A DNA stretch of 64,000 nt from Acidobacteriota bacterium. Its GTDB lineage: Bacteria > Acidobacteriota > Terriglobia > Terriglobales > Acidobacteriaceae. Positions 15,459-23,678 of this stretch are shown here, piece by piece. Positions within the stretch are counted from its first letter, which is position 1. Each line of letters starts with the position of its first letter. The notes under the pieces were generated by a model, which was not told the DNA's origin, did no database searches, and saw only the letters and a program-made list of their open reading frames with translations. Made by a program: the position numbers and the translations under genes. The stretch covers positions 124,001 through 188,000 of the forward strand of contig JAFDVQ010000003.1 in assembly GCA_018268915.1 (NCBI GenBank), given 5' to 3'.

Positions 15459-16976
15459 CTATTTGGCTTCGGGCCGCCAACGCAGAATCGGCTTCCGCGC
15501 CGCCTGCACCTCGTCCAACCGCGAAACCCGGGTCGAGTGCGGCGCCGACTTCACCAGGTCAGGGGTTTCCTCGACCTCTTTGGCAATCGATCGCATCGCG
15601 TCGATGAAAAGATCCAGCTCTTCCAGAGACTCACTCTCAGTCGGCTCAATCATCAGCGCGCCATGCACAATCAGGGGAAAACTGACCGTATATGGATGGA
15701 AACCGTAGTCGATGAGCCGCTTGGCAATGTCGCCAGTCTTTACACCCTTCACAGCCTGCCGCTTGTCGCTGAAAACGACCTCGTGCATGGAAGGCGTCTT
15801 ATAGGGCAGCTCGTACAGGTCTTCAAGATTCTTGCGAATGTAGTTCGCGTTCAGCACGGCATCTTCGGTAGTCTGCCGCAACCCATCCGGCCCATTCGCA
15901 AGAATGTAAGCCAGTGCCCGGATAAACATGCCGGTGTTTCCGTAGAACGCCCGCACTCGCCCCACCGACTGCGGCCGGTCATACTCCCAATGCAACTCGG
16001 AATTTGTTTTCTGATCCCTGTTCCCTGATCCCTGTTCCCTCGTGAGCACCGGCGTCGGCAAAAACGGCTCCAGAAACTTCTTGCAGGCCACCGGCCCCGA
16101 TCCAGGCCCACCGCCCCCGTGTGGCGTCGAGAAGGTCTTGTGCAGGTTCAGGTGCATCACATCCACGCCGAAGTCGCCCGGACGCACCTTGCCCACCAGC
16201 GCGTTCATATTCGCGCCGTCCATATAGAGCAGCGCGCCCTTCGCATGCAGGATGTCAGCGATCTTGTGGATTTCGTTCTCAAAGACGCCCAGCGTCGAAG
16301 GATTCGTCAGCATCAGCGCCGCGGTGTCCTCATCCACTTGCCTTTCAAGGGCTTCCAGGTCGATTCCTCCCTGCGCGTTTGACTTCAGGTTCTCCACCTG
16401 GTAGCCGCAGATCGCTGCCGTCGCCGGATTGGTCCCATGCGCCGAATCCGGAATCAGAATCTTCCGCCGCGCATTTCCGCGCGACTCATGCCAGGCGCGC
16501 ACCAGCAAAATGCCGGTGAACTCGCCGTGCGCGCCCGCTGCCGGTTGCAGCGTGATCGTGTCCATGCCGGTAATCTCAATGAGGCACCGCTGCAGCAGAT
16601 CGATCACTTCAAGGACTCCCTGCGCCAGCGACTCCGGCCGATAAGGATGCGCATCCGCAAGCCCCTCGATCCGCGCCACAAACTCATTCACCCGTGGGTT
16701 GTACTTCATCGTGCACGAGCCCAGCGGGTACATCCCCAGATCGATCGCGTAGTTCCAGGTCGAAAGCCGAGTGAAATGGCGGATGATCTCGATCTCGCTC
16801 AACTCCGGCAGGCCAGCCTTCTCCTCGCGATACGCCGAACCGAGTGCAGCCTTCGCGTCGACTTCCGGCACGTCCAGCGGCGGCAGCTTGTAGCCGCGCT
16901 TACCCGGCGCCGACTTCTCGAATACCAAACCCTCGTTCTGCGTCTGATGCGGCCGAACCTTGCCCAATGAACTCAT
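15459..16976 (-). CDS. gcvPB: Glycine dehydrogenase (decarboxylating) subunit 2
   Basis: This 505-residue protein is the C-terminal half of split-type P protein. It carries the PLP-binding lysine in HLNLHKTFSTPHGGGGPGSG (K280) and the LGSCTMKYNPRVNE motif. With gcvPA it decarboxylates glycine and passes the aminomethyl group to the lipoyl arm of GcvH. ATG at 16974-16976 with AAAGGG 7 bases upstream is the start. An upstream TTG would add seven residues. The start overlaps the stop of the RAYT gene (ATGA). Residues around 320-330 (REQGSGNRDQK) are encoded by imperfect TGATCCC-type repeats at 16011-16040 and look like an insertion into the normal protein. Confidence 0.95.
   Translation of the reverse strand: MSSLGKVRPHQTQNEGLVFEKSAPGKRGYKLPPLDVPEVDAKAALGSAYREEKAGLPELSEIEIIRHFTRLSTWNYAIDLGMYPLGSCTMKYNPRVNEFVARIEGLADAHPYRPESLAQGVLEVIDLLQRCLIEITGMDTITLQPAAGAHGEFTGILLVRAWHESRGNARRKILIPDSAHGTNPATAAICGYQVENLKSNAQGGIDLEALERQVDEDTAALMLTNPSTLGVFENEIHKIADILHAKGALLYMDGANMNALVGKVRPGDFGVDVMHLNLHKTFSTPHGGGGPGSGPVACKKFLEPFLPTPVLTREQGSGNRDQKTNSELHWEYDRPQSVGRVRAFYGNTGMFIRALAYILANGPDGLRQTTEDAVLNANYIRKNLEDLYELPYKTPSMHEVVFSDKRQAVKGVKTGDIAKRLIDYGFHPYTVSFPLIVHGALMIEPTESESLEELDLFIDAMRSIAKEVEETPDLVKSAPHSTRVSRLDEVQAARKPILRWRPEAK
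16011..16040. repeat. TGATCCC-type heptamer repeats inside gcvPB
   Basis: CTGATCCCTGTTCCCTGATC and its continuation form two copies of a 15-base unit (TGATCCC plus TGTTCCC). The repeat is in frame and translated on the minus strand as QGSGNRDQ-like residues. Similar arrays lie at 33087-33141, 37447-37480, 43035-43095 and 60597-60651. Confidence 0.8.
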
Positions 16977-17494
16977 ATGTGGACCCTTTCGGAACAAATA
17001 GGAAGGGTACGGGCTTCAGCCCGTACGTGATGGCTCTCATCAACATCCCTGGGCTTTAGCCCCTGAGGAAAAGCCACATCTGGAAATCCGATATATGAAT
17101 AGGGGGAGAACAGCCCTAGTTTCACTGGATTCCTTCGGATATATTCCAAGTGTCGTTCCCAATCCTCTTCACCACGGATGCGATGGTCGGAGAATCCTGG
17201 CTGCCAAATGTCGGCTTTCCATGCAAACTCGTTTTTGGCTCGGAAAGAGAATCCGCCTTTGATGAGTTGTACGGCCTTCTCCAGAGACTCATTTGGCGTT
17301 ATCAAGAGGTGGAGATGATCGGGCATGACCACATACGCGTGTAGAGAGTAGCCGTTCCCGACGTAATGCAAGATTGTGGCTTCGCATAGTTTTGCCCAGC
17401 GATCATGTCGGAAGAAGGGCTGGCGTCGGGCCGTTTGCGTTGAGACGAAGTACGCCCCTTGCTGCTTCCGAACGTGTTCTCGAGTTGGGCGCAT
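16973..17494 (-). CDS. REP-associated tyrosine transposase (RAYT)
   Basis: This 173-residue IS200-like HUH protein shows YVVMPDHLHLLITPNESLEK (HLH of the HUH pair) and the downstream LEYIRRNPVKLGL with the candidate nucleophile Tyr, the hallmark of RAYT proteins. RAYTs cut single-stranded REP hairpins and are thought to spread them without moving themselves. The last 35 or so residues (FPQGLKPRDV, RAEARTLP) are translated from the REP sequences at 17007-17062. The gene sits between gcvPA and gcvPB and its stop overlaps the gcvPB start, so gcvPB translation may depend on it. Confidence 0.92.
   Translation of the reverse strand: MRPTREHVRKQQGAYFVSTQTARRQPFFRHDRWAKLCEATILHYVGNGYSLHAYVVMPDHLHLLITPNESLEKAVQLIKGGFSFRAKNEFAWKADIWQPGFSDHRIRGEEDWERHLEYIRRNPVKLGLFSPYSYIGFPDVAFPQGLKPRDVDESHHVRAEARTLPICSERVHI
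17007..17062. repeat. REP pair downstream of RAYT
   Basis: A perfect 20-bp palindrome with a 2-4 base loop, GTACGGGCTTCAGCCCGTAC (17007-17026), is followed by the related GGGCTTTAGCCC (17051-17062). Both lie inside the 3' end of the RAYT reading frame. They mirror the pair at 17508-17563 on the other side of the gene, giving an inverted arrangement around it. Confidence 0.9.
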
Positions 17495-17507
17495 TCAGTT
17501 TCCTCAG

Positions 17508-17563
17508 GGGCTGAAGCCCGATACTTTCAACTGCGAGCTGACCGTACGGGCTGAAGCCCGTAC
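17508..17563. repeat. REP pair upstream of RAYT
   Basis: GGGCTGAAGCCC (17508-17519) and GTACGGGCTGAAGCCCGTAC (17544-17563) are in inverse orientation to the pair on the other side of the RAYT gene. Together the two pairs form a BIME-like element between gcvPA and gcvPB. Confidence 0.9.
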
Positions 17564-17568
17564 CCTTC

Positions 17569-18918
17569 TTACGCCTCCACCGGCGCCGCTGCCAGCACCT
17601 TCGCAGCATGATCGATCGTCTCTCGCGCCGTCACTTCCGTAGCGCACCAAAGCGTCGCGTTCTTCAGCTCCGGATACCAGCGGCCAAGGTCGAGCCCGCC
17701 GACAATCTTCTCGTCCAGCAATCGCTGACTCCACTGCGCAGCCGGCTCCTGCGTCTGCAGCACAAATTCATGGAAGCGCGGAGAATCCTTGAACAGCAAC
17801 TTCGCCCCAGGTTGAGCACTCAAAGTCTTGGCCGCATATGCCGCCTTGGCCAGATTGTGTTCCGCCAGCTCTCGAATCCCTTCCTTCCCATACACCGTCA
17901 GGAAGATTGTCGCCATCAACGCAACCAGCGCCTGGTTCGTACAGATATTCGAGGTCGCCTTCTCGCGCCGGATATGCTGCTCGCGCGTTGACAGTGTCAG
18001 CACAAAGCCGCGATTGCCGTTCCCATCCACGGTCTGTCCAGCGAGCCGGCCGGGCATTTGCCTCAAATACTGCTCTTTCGCCGCGATCACCCCACAAAAC
18101 GGACCGCCGTAGCTCAGCGCGACTCCAAACGACTGCGCCTCCATGCTCACGATGTCCGCTTCAACCGGAGGCCGCACCACGCCCAGCGAAACCGCTTCCG
18201 CAATCGACACGATGAGGAGCGCGCCCTTCTTGTGCGCGATCTCCGCTATCGCCGGAATGTCTTCGATCACGCCGAAGAAGTTCGGGCTCTGCACCAGCAC
18301 TGCCGCAGTCTCTTCTGTGACGTCCGCCTCCAGAGCCTTCAAATCCACGCGGCCCGAATCCGGCACATAACCAATTTCCGCCGTCGGCAGGTCGCGATAG
18401 CGCAAGTACGTCTGCAGCACTTCGCGATACTCCGGATGCACTGTCGAAGCGACCACTGCTTTCTGCCGGCTAGTCACGCGCATGGCCATCAACACCGCTT
18501 CTGCCGCGCCCGTCGACCCGTCATACATGCTGGCGTTTGCCACATCCATCCCGGTCAGCTCGGCGATCATCGTCTGGAATTCGAAGATAGCCTGCAGCGT
18601 TCCCTGCGTGATCTCCGCCTGATAGGGCGTATAGCTCGTCAGAAACTCCCCGCGCTGCACCAGCGCATCGATCACCACCGGGCGGTAGTGCCGATAGCAT
18701 CCCGCGCCCAGGAAGCTGGCGTAGTCAGTCGCGTTCTTCTGCCCCGCCGCCTTGAAATACGAAACGATTTCGCTCTCACCCTGCTGCCGAGGCACGTCAA
18801 GATCGCGCGTAAGCCTGTACTCCGCCGGGATAGTCGAAAACAGATCGTCAATAGCCTTCGCGCCGATGGCTTTCAACATCTGCTCGCGCTCAGCTGGACT
18901 CTTAGGTAGATAACGCAT
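17569..18918 (-). CDS. gcvPA: Glycine dehydrogenase (decarboxylating) subunit 1
   Basis: This 449-residue protein is the N-terminal half of split P protein ([19 protein letters not shown], then [36 protein letters not shown] and [19 protein letters not shown]). It forms the alpha2beta2 decarboxylase with gcvPB. It lies 109 bases downstream of gcvH. The gap to gcvPB is now filled by the RAYT/REP element, so the normal gcvPA-gcvPB coupling is broken. GGGAG is 12 bases before the ATG. No gcvT was found in the window. Confidence 0.95.
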   Translation of the reverse strand: MRYLPKSPAEREQMLKAIGAKAIDDLFSTIPAEYRLTRDLDVPRQQGESEIVSYFKAAGQKNATDYASFLGAGCYRHYRPVVIDALVQRGEFLTSYTPYQAEITQGTLQAIFEFQTMIAELTGMDVANASMYDGSTGAAEAVLMAMRVTSRQKAVVASTVHPEYREVLQTYLRYRDLPTAEIGYVPDSGRVDLKALEADVTEETAAVLVQSPNFFGVIEDIPAIAEIAHKKGALLIVSIAEAVSLGVVRPPVEADIVSMEAQSFGVALSYGGPFCGVIAAKEQYLRQMPGRLAGQTVDGNGNRGFVLTLSTREQHIRREKATSNICTNQALVALMATIFLTVYGKEGIRELAEHNLAKAAYAAKTLSAQPGAKLLFKDSPRFHEFVLQTQEPAAQWSQRLLDEKIVGGLDLGRWYPELKNATLWCATEVTARETIDHAAKVLAAAPVEA

Positions 18919-19027
18919 GTGAGCTTTCGGCTCCCGGCTCTTCGCTATAAGCGGTTAGCTTTTAGCCAGAGCTCAAATTGAATTGAACGTGCATAGCGGC
19001 TAGATCTTTAAGCCGACAGTCCCGACG

Positions 19028-19417
19028 CTACGCGCCGGTCTCTTCCGAAACAAACTTCTCATACGCCGCGGTGTCCAGCAGCTTCTCAAAATCAGCCGCA
19101 TCCGCAAGTTCCACCTTGATAATCCAGGTCTCGTGCGGAGCCTCGTTGATCTTGTCCGGCGAGGTCTTTAATTCCTCGTTCACAGCCGTTACGGTTCCGG
19201 TCACAGGCGAGAACAGATCACTCACTGCCTTTACGCTCTCCACCGATCCGAACGAATTGTTCGCCGTCACTGAGTCGCCCACCTTTGGCACATCCACATA
19301 CACGATGTCGCCCAGCGAGTTCTGCGCGTAATCGGTAATCCCAATCGTTCCAATCTTCCCGTCGAGCGAGATCCACTCGTGTTCCTTCGTGTAGCGATAG
19401 TTCGCTGGATAAGCCAT
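19028..19417 (-). CDS. gcvH: Glycine cleavage system H protein
   Basis: This 129-residue protein is full length, with the start MAYPANYRYTKEHEWISLDG and the lipoylation region FGSVESVKAVSDLFSPVTGT, in which the second Lys-containing stretch ESVKA carries the lipoyl lysine. It shuttles the aminomethyl intermediate between the P, T and L proteins. It is the first gene of the gcv cluster, and AAAGGAG 11 bases upstream supports the start. Confidence 0.96.
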   Translation of the reverse strand: MAYPANYRYTKEHEWISLDGKIGTIGITDYAQNSLGDIVYVDVPKVGDSVTANNSFGSVESVKAVSDLFSPVTGTVTAVNEELKTSPDKINEAPHETWIIKVELADAADFEKLLDTAAYEKFVSEETGA

Positions 19418-19533
19418 AAAGACAAAAGCTCCTTTCGAGCAAAATGCAACGAAGCTACAGTGTACGACCTGCTGAAGCCTCCCGTTGAATGAGGAAAAGA
19501 CAGCGTTTTGTGATCCGGATCAATGCTCTAGCT

Positions 19534-19827
19534 TTATTTTGATGGGCCGAAGCCCGCATAAGGTTCAAGCGGCAAGATCGCACTGAGTTCAAGCATGCCC
19601 GCCTTGTAGATTGGCAGGCTCGCTACAGCATCACGGACCTCCGCCTCACTCGCTGCCTCCCAGATGATCGCTGCGCCCGGCATGTCTCCGCGTTTCCATA
19701 TCTGCCGCAGCACCCCGGTCGCGTACATCTCCTTCACGCGCTGAGCCTCCTGGGCAATCAGTTCAGAGGTAAATGCGTCAGCCGGAAACGCATCTGTCCG
19801 TCGGCGCGATAGCGTTAGAAATTGCAT
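19534..19827 (-). CDS. Muconolactone isomerase-like protein
   Basis: This 97-residue protein has a beta strand MQFLTLSRRR, a helix rich in Glu/Arg (ELIAQEAQRVKEMYATGVLR), GDMPGAAIIWEAASEAEVRD and PLEPYAGFGPSK. This is the ferredoxin-like fold and order of muconolactone delta-isomerase and YCII-type proteins. Whether it isomerises muconolactone is not clear, since no other beta-ketoadipate pathway genes are nearby. It stands alone between gcvH and the CcdC-like gene. Confidence 0.65.
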   Translation of the reverse strand: MQFLTLSRRRTDAFPADAFTSELIAQEAQRVKEMYATGVLRQIWKRGDMPGAAIIWEAASEAEVRDAVASLPIYKAGMLELSAILPLEPYAGFGPSK

Positions 19828-19865
19828 GGTTCAGTTCTCCAGACTTCTGAATAGGCTGATCGTGT

Positions 19866-20387
19866 TCAGGCCGCGCTGGTTTCCAGGCCCGCCGTAAGCC
19901 GCCGGTAGTCCACCAGCATCTTTGCCCGCCAGATCAGAATCATTCCGAACGCAAGAATAAAGAAGATCCCCGCCGTCTGCTGCGCGGTCAAGATCGTGTC
20001 AAAATACCCGCGCGCAAAGAACCGGATCCCGGCCAGCACCAGGATCACCCCCAGGAAGGCGCTCGACCGCTTCATCCTGACCGTCTCGCCCTGCCGCTCC
20101 AGTCTGGTAGTCAACAGCAGAGGCCAGGCAAGAACCACTGCGCCCGTCAGGAACGCCGTCAGCGCCCAAGTCCATGGCACCCGGAAGGCCGAGTCCACAA
20201 ACATGCAGAAACCCGTTGCCATTCCCAGAGGCGGAATCACGATCTTTCTGAGCGAAACCGCACTCCGCGTCTCCCGCAGCCGCCAGATGATCACCGCGAC
20301 AGCGCCAGCACCCGCGACGAGCACCGAGCCCGCCGCCTTCGCAAAAAATGCAGGGATAAGGGAAGCCGCAATCATGGTCACTTCCAT
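19866..20387 (-). CDS. CcdC-like membrane protein
   Basis: This 173-residue protein has about five transmembrane helices and the characteristic LRETRSAVSLRKIVIPPLGM segment followed by ATGFCMFV, matching CcdC/DUF1453. CcdC in Bacillus is associated with cytochrome c maturation, but it is not essential for it and its action is unknown. The start is uncertain, as ATG codons exist at residues 1 and 5. No cytochrome c genes lie next to it. Confidence 0.7.
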   Translation of the reverse strand: MEVTMIAASLIPAFFAKAAGSVLVAGAGAVAVIIWRLRETRSAVSLRKIVIPPLGMATGFCMFVDSAFRVPWTWALTAFLTGAVVLAWPLLLTTRLERQGETVRMKRSSAFLGVILVLAGIRFFARGYFDTILTAQQTAGIFFILAFGMILIWRAKMLVDYRRLTAGLETSAA

Positions 20388-20465
20388 TTTAGTGGCTTCG
20401 AGGTTTCAGTCCGGAAAGCGGCCGAATCTTGACAATCCGCTTTCCATTGGCTCCACTCGAGCTTC

Positions 20466-21836
20466 TTACTTCGTAAAAAACTCTCCCCTGCCCCCATTCG
20501 CCCACGGATCGTATTGTTCGGCGAACTTTGCGCGGTCTCTCACCGATGGATGGCTATCCAGCCAGAACTCCACAAACGCGTTCGGCGCTGGATCCTCCAG
20601 CCATGCCTCTCCCATGTGGTTGAACCCCGACACAGCCGTCTTCTGCGGATCGGCCACCAGCCCGTGAACCGCCTCCTGCCCGTAGACATCCGCCTCGTGC
20701 TCGAAATGCCGGCTCACCGTATTCGCGATCGGCGTTGTCAAAAAATTTCCTACCGAGAACGCGAAGAACAGCACCATGAACCCCGTGCGGCTCGCCATCG
20801 CGCTCACCTTCCAGCGCTCTCCGAACCTCCGCACCATCCACTCCGCGAGGCTAGCGCAAGCCCAGAACAGGAACCCGAGACCGGCAATCATCAGGGTCAG
20901 CCCCTTGGGGATGTGGTTCAGCACGTAGTGCCCGCTCTCGTGCCCGAAGATGAACATGATCTCGTCATCCGGCATCCGGTCCATCGTCGTATCCCACATT
21001 ACAAAGCGTTTGCTCGACCCGATCCCCGATACATACGCATTGATTCCGTTGCTCTTTTCGCTGGCCTTCATCAGAAACATCCGGCTCGGCGGAATCTTCG
21101 TTCCCGTCCTCGCCACCACCTGTTCCAGCTTCGCCACCAGCGCGGGATGTGTCGCCTCCAGTGGAGCGAACTTGTTGAAAATCGGATCCAGCACCAGCGG
21201 TGCCAGGAATACGGAGATCAGCACCAGCGGCAGCGAAATCAGCCACACCCACATCCAGTACCGCCTCGGCGACCTTCGCACCACCCAGTTCAGAAACAAC
21301 GCCACCGGCACCCCGAGGGTCAGCGACACTCCAAGCCCCTTGGCGTTATCCACAAACCAAGGACCCCACCCCTGCACGCTGACGTGGTACTTCAGGCTCG
21401 CCGAGTGCGCGATCAATCCCAGCGGCAGATCCGCTACCGCGAGAACTATCAGCACAATCGCGAAGAATCCAATACCCTGCACCCAGCGCGGTCTGAGCGT
21501 TTCTCTTGTCCACACGTCTAAACGCGTAGCGCAACCTGTTGCCAGCAAAGCCCAAAGCACGATGAGCCCCCATACTGACCCGGCAATCGCCACCCACACC
21601 CGGATGCGATTCAGCGCCTTCGCCTCCGCAACTTTGTCAGGAGGTAACGAATATGCCTGTTCAGAATGCGGCTGTGCGTCAGCCTTCACCGGCTGCGCCC
21701 CGCTCGTCGTTTCAGGAGTCTGCGCTCGCCCACCAGCCACGCTCAACCAAAGCGAAACGGCTAGAGTACCTCCGAACGCGATGCGACGGAACCAACCTTT
21801 CACTTTTCCCTCGAGAGAATCAGGAATTTGAGACAA
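20466..21836 (-). CDS. M48 family (Ste24-type) metalloprotease
   Basis: This 456-residue integral membrane protease has zinc-binding HESGH at 299-303 and the third ligand in EHEADVYG (Glu381), as in CAAX prenyl protease Ste24. A hydrophobic N-terminal segment (about residues 18-36) ends in a possible signal-peptide site before AQTPE. Several membrane helices precede the active site. In bacteria such proteases act in envelope quality control. The gene is divergent from the TldD-like pair, and the two starts are very close, within about 13 bases of each other. Confidence 0.9.
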   Translation of the reverse strand: MSQIPDSLEGKVKGWFRRIAFGGTLAVSLWLSVAGGRAQTPETTSGAQPVKADAQPHSEQAYSLPPDKVAEAKALNRIRVWVAIAGSVWGLIVLWALLATGCATRLDVWTRETLRPRWVQGIGFFAIVLIVLAVADLPLGLIAHSASLKYHVSVQGWGPWFVDNAKGLGVSLTLGVPVALFLNWVVRRSPRRYWMWVWLISLPLVLISVFLAPLVLDPIFNKFAPLEATHPALVAKLEQVVARTGTKIPPSRMFLMKASEKSNGINAYVSGIGSSKRFVMWDTTMDRMPDDEIMFIFGHESGHYVLNHIPKGLTLMIAGLGFLFWACASLAEWMVRRFGERWKVSAMASRTGFMVLFFAFSVGNFLTTPIANTVSRHFEHEADVYGQEAVHGLVADPQKTAVSGFNHMGEAWLEDPAPNAFVEFWLDSHPSVRDRAKFAEQYDPWANGGRGEFFTK

Positions 21837-21848
21837 TCAAGTTTACCG

Positions 21849-23678
21849 ATGTTCCTAGCTGAGAAGTCCTGCTCTTTTTCACGGCGCAGCTGTCTGCCCG
21901 AATCAGCACGCCCGTCTTGTGTGCGCTTCTGTCTGCTCGCCGCAGCTCTGCTCTGCACGGCTACAACCGCGCCAGGGCAACATGGCCGCAAGATTCACGC
22001 CGCCGCCAAAGACGCTGTCCCCTCCACACCCTTGCTCCTCGACGCGATGACCGGCGAGCTCCAGCGGGCCTTCACTTCGCTCGGCAAATCTGGCGCAGGC
22101 CAGAAAGACGCCGACAAGCAGCTTCCGCCCTACTTCATCAGCTACTCCATCAGCGACGCCAATGCTGTCTCCATCCGTGCCCAGTACGGCGCGCTCGCTG
22201 ACAGCAACACCAGCCATGTCCGCATAGCCGACGTCCAGGTCCGCATCGGCGACCCCAAGCTCGACAACACGCACGGCAATCACCGCGCCTCCGCCGTCAA
22301 TAGCCTTCAGATCCCTCTGGGCGACGATCGGGCCGCACTATCGCGCACCCTCTGGCTCGCCACCAACGCCGGCTATGGCAACGCCCTCGACAATTACCTT
22401 CGCGTCAAGACGGAAGCCCAGGTCCGCGCCAAAGAAGAGGACTCCTCTCCCGACTTCAGCAAGGAGCCGGCACAAGTCTCCGTCTCCACACCGGCGCCGG
22501 CTGTCACCGTTGACCGCGCCGCATGGGAAAAGCGCATCAAGGCCCTCAGCCTCGTCTTCCGTGAGTTCCCCGATGTCTACCAGAACATCGCCATGTTCAC
22601 CGTCCAAAGCCAGACCGACTACTACGCCTCTTCTGAAGGCTCGCGCATAGTCGCTCCTCATCAGCAGGCCCGCGTAGTCGTCTTCGCCGTGACCCGCGCA
22701 GAAGACGGCATGGACCTCTTCCGCGCGCAGACCTTCGAAGCCGAAACCGCCGACACCCTGCCCTCACAAGATCAGATGGAAGCCGGCGTTCGCGAACTCG
22801 GCAAGAGCCTCGAAGCCCTTCGCAAAGCTCCCGTCACCGAACCCTTCGACGGCCCCGCCATCCTCTCCGGACGCGCCTCTGCAGTCTTCTTTCACGAGGT
22901 TCTCGGTCACCGTCTCGAGGGCCAGCGCCAGCGCGGCGACGAAGAGGGCCAGACCTTCACAAAGGAACTGAACAAGGAAGTTCTGCCGCCATTCCTCTCC
23001 GTCTCCGACGACCCGACCGTAAGCACCTTCAACAAGAACTGGCTTAGCGGGACATACGCCTTCGATGACGAGGGCCAGAAAGCCCGCCGCGTTGACCTCA
23101 TCCAGAACGGCGTACTCAAGACGTTCCTGATGTCTCGTCTGCCCATCGCCAGCTTTGCCGAATCCAACGGTCACGGCCGCGGCCAGACCGGGCGAATGCC
23201 CACAGGCCGTCAGGGCAATCTCATCGTCACCTCGACGAAGGCCGAACCCGAAGCCGATCTCCGCAAGCAATTGATAGCCGAGGCAAAGAAGCAGGGCAAG
23301 CCATACGGCCTCTACTTCGAGGACATCTCCTCGGGCTTCGCCGTCACCACCCGCAGCGCTCCCCAGGCATTCCAGGTGATTCCACTCGTCGTCTGGCGCG
23401 TCTACGTCGACGGTCGCCCCGATGAACTTGTTCGCGGAGTCAGCATCGTCGGTACTCCTCTCGCTGCCATGAAGCGCATCCTCGCCACGAGTGACAAGAG
23501 CGAAGTCTTCAACGGCGAATGTGGAGCCGAATCCGGCACCGTCCCCGTCAGCGCCGTCGCTCCCGCCATGCTTGTGAGCGAAATCGAAACGCAGCGCCAG
23601 CAGCAGGGCACCCAGCGCCCGCCCATCCTCTCGATTCCCGGCGCGCCATCCACACCGGTGACGAAGGAGGGCCAATGA
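21849..23678 (+). CDS. Exported TldD-like metalloprotease
   Basis: The start chosen is ATG 21849, giving 609 residues. A TTG at 21828 is an alternative. The N-terminus contains a hydrophobic stretch CVRFCLLAAALLCTATTAPG that looks like a signal peptide. The TldD metal site is HEVLGH (His349, Glu350, His354), with a later Cys in NGECGAESGTVP as the usual partner. TldD/TldE of E. coli form a cytoplasmic heterodimer that degrades unfolded peptides. Here both partners appear exported. The gene ends inside the start of the next gene (ATGA). Confidence 0.9.
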   Translation: MFLAEKSCSFSRRSCLPESARPSCVRFCLLAAALLCTATTAPGQHGRKIHAAAKDAVPSTPLLLDAMTGELQRAFTSLGKSGAGQKDADKQLPPYFISYSISDANAVSIRAQYGALADSNTSHVRIADVQVRIGDPKLDNTHGNHRASAVNSLQIPLGDDRAALSRTLWLATNAGYGNALDNYLRVKTEAQVRAKEEDSSPDFSKEPAQVSVSTPAPAVTVDRAAWEKRIKALSLVFREFPDVYQNIAMFTVQSQTDYYASSEGSRIVAPHQQARVVVFAVTRAEDGMDLFRAQTFEAETADTLPSQDQMEAGVRELGKSLEALRKAPVTEPFDGPAILSGRASAVFFHEVLGHRLEGQRQRGDEEGQTFTKELNKEVLPPFLSVSDDPTVSTFNKNWLSGTYAFDDEGQKARRVDLIQNGVLKTFLMSRLPIASFAESNGHGRGQTGRMPTGRQGNLIVTSTKAEPEADLRKQLIAEAKKQGKPYGLYFEDISSGFAVTTRSAPQAFQVIPLVVWRVYVDGRPDELVRGVSIVGTPLAAMKRILATSDKSEVFNGECGAESGTVPVSAVAPAMLVSEIETQRQQQGTQRPPILSIPGAPSTPVTKEGQ

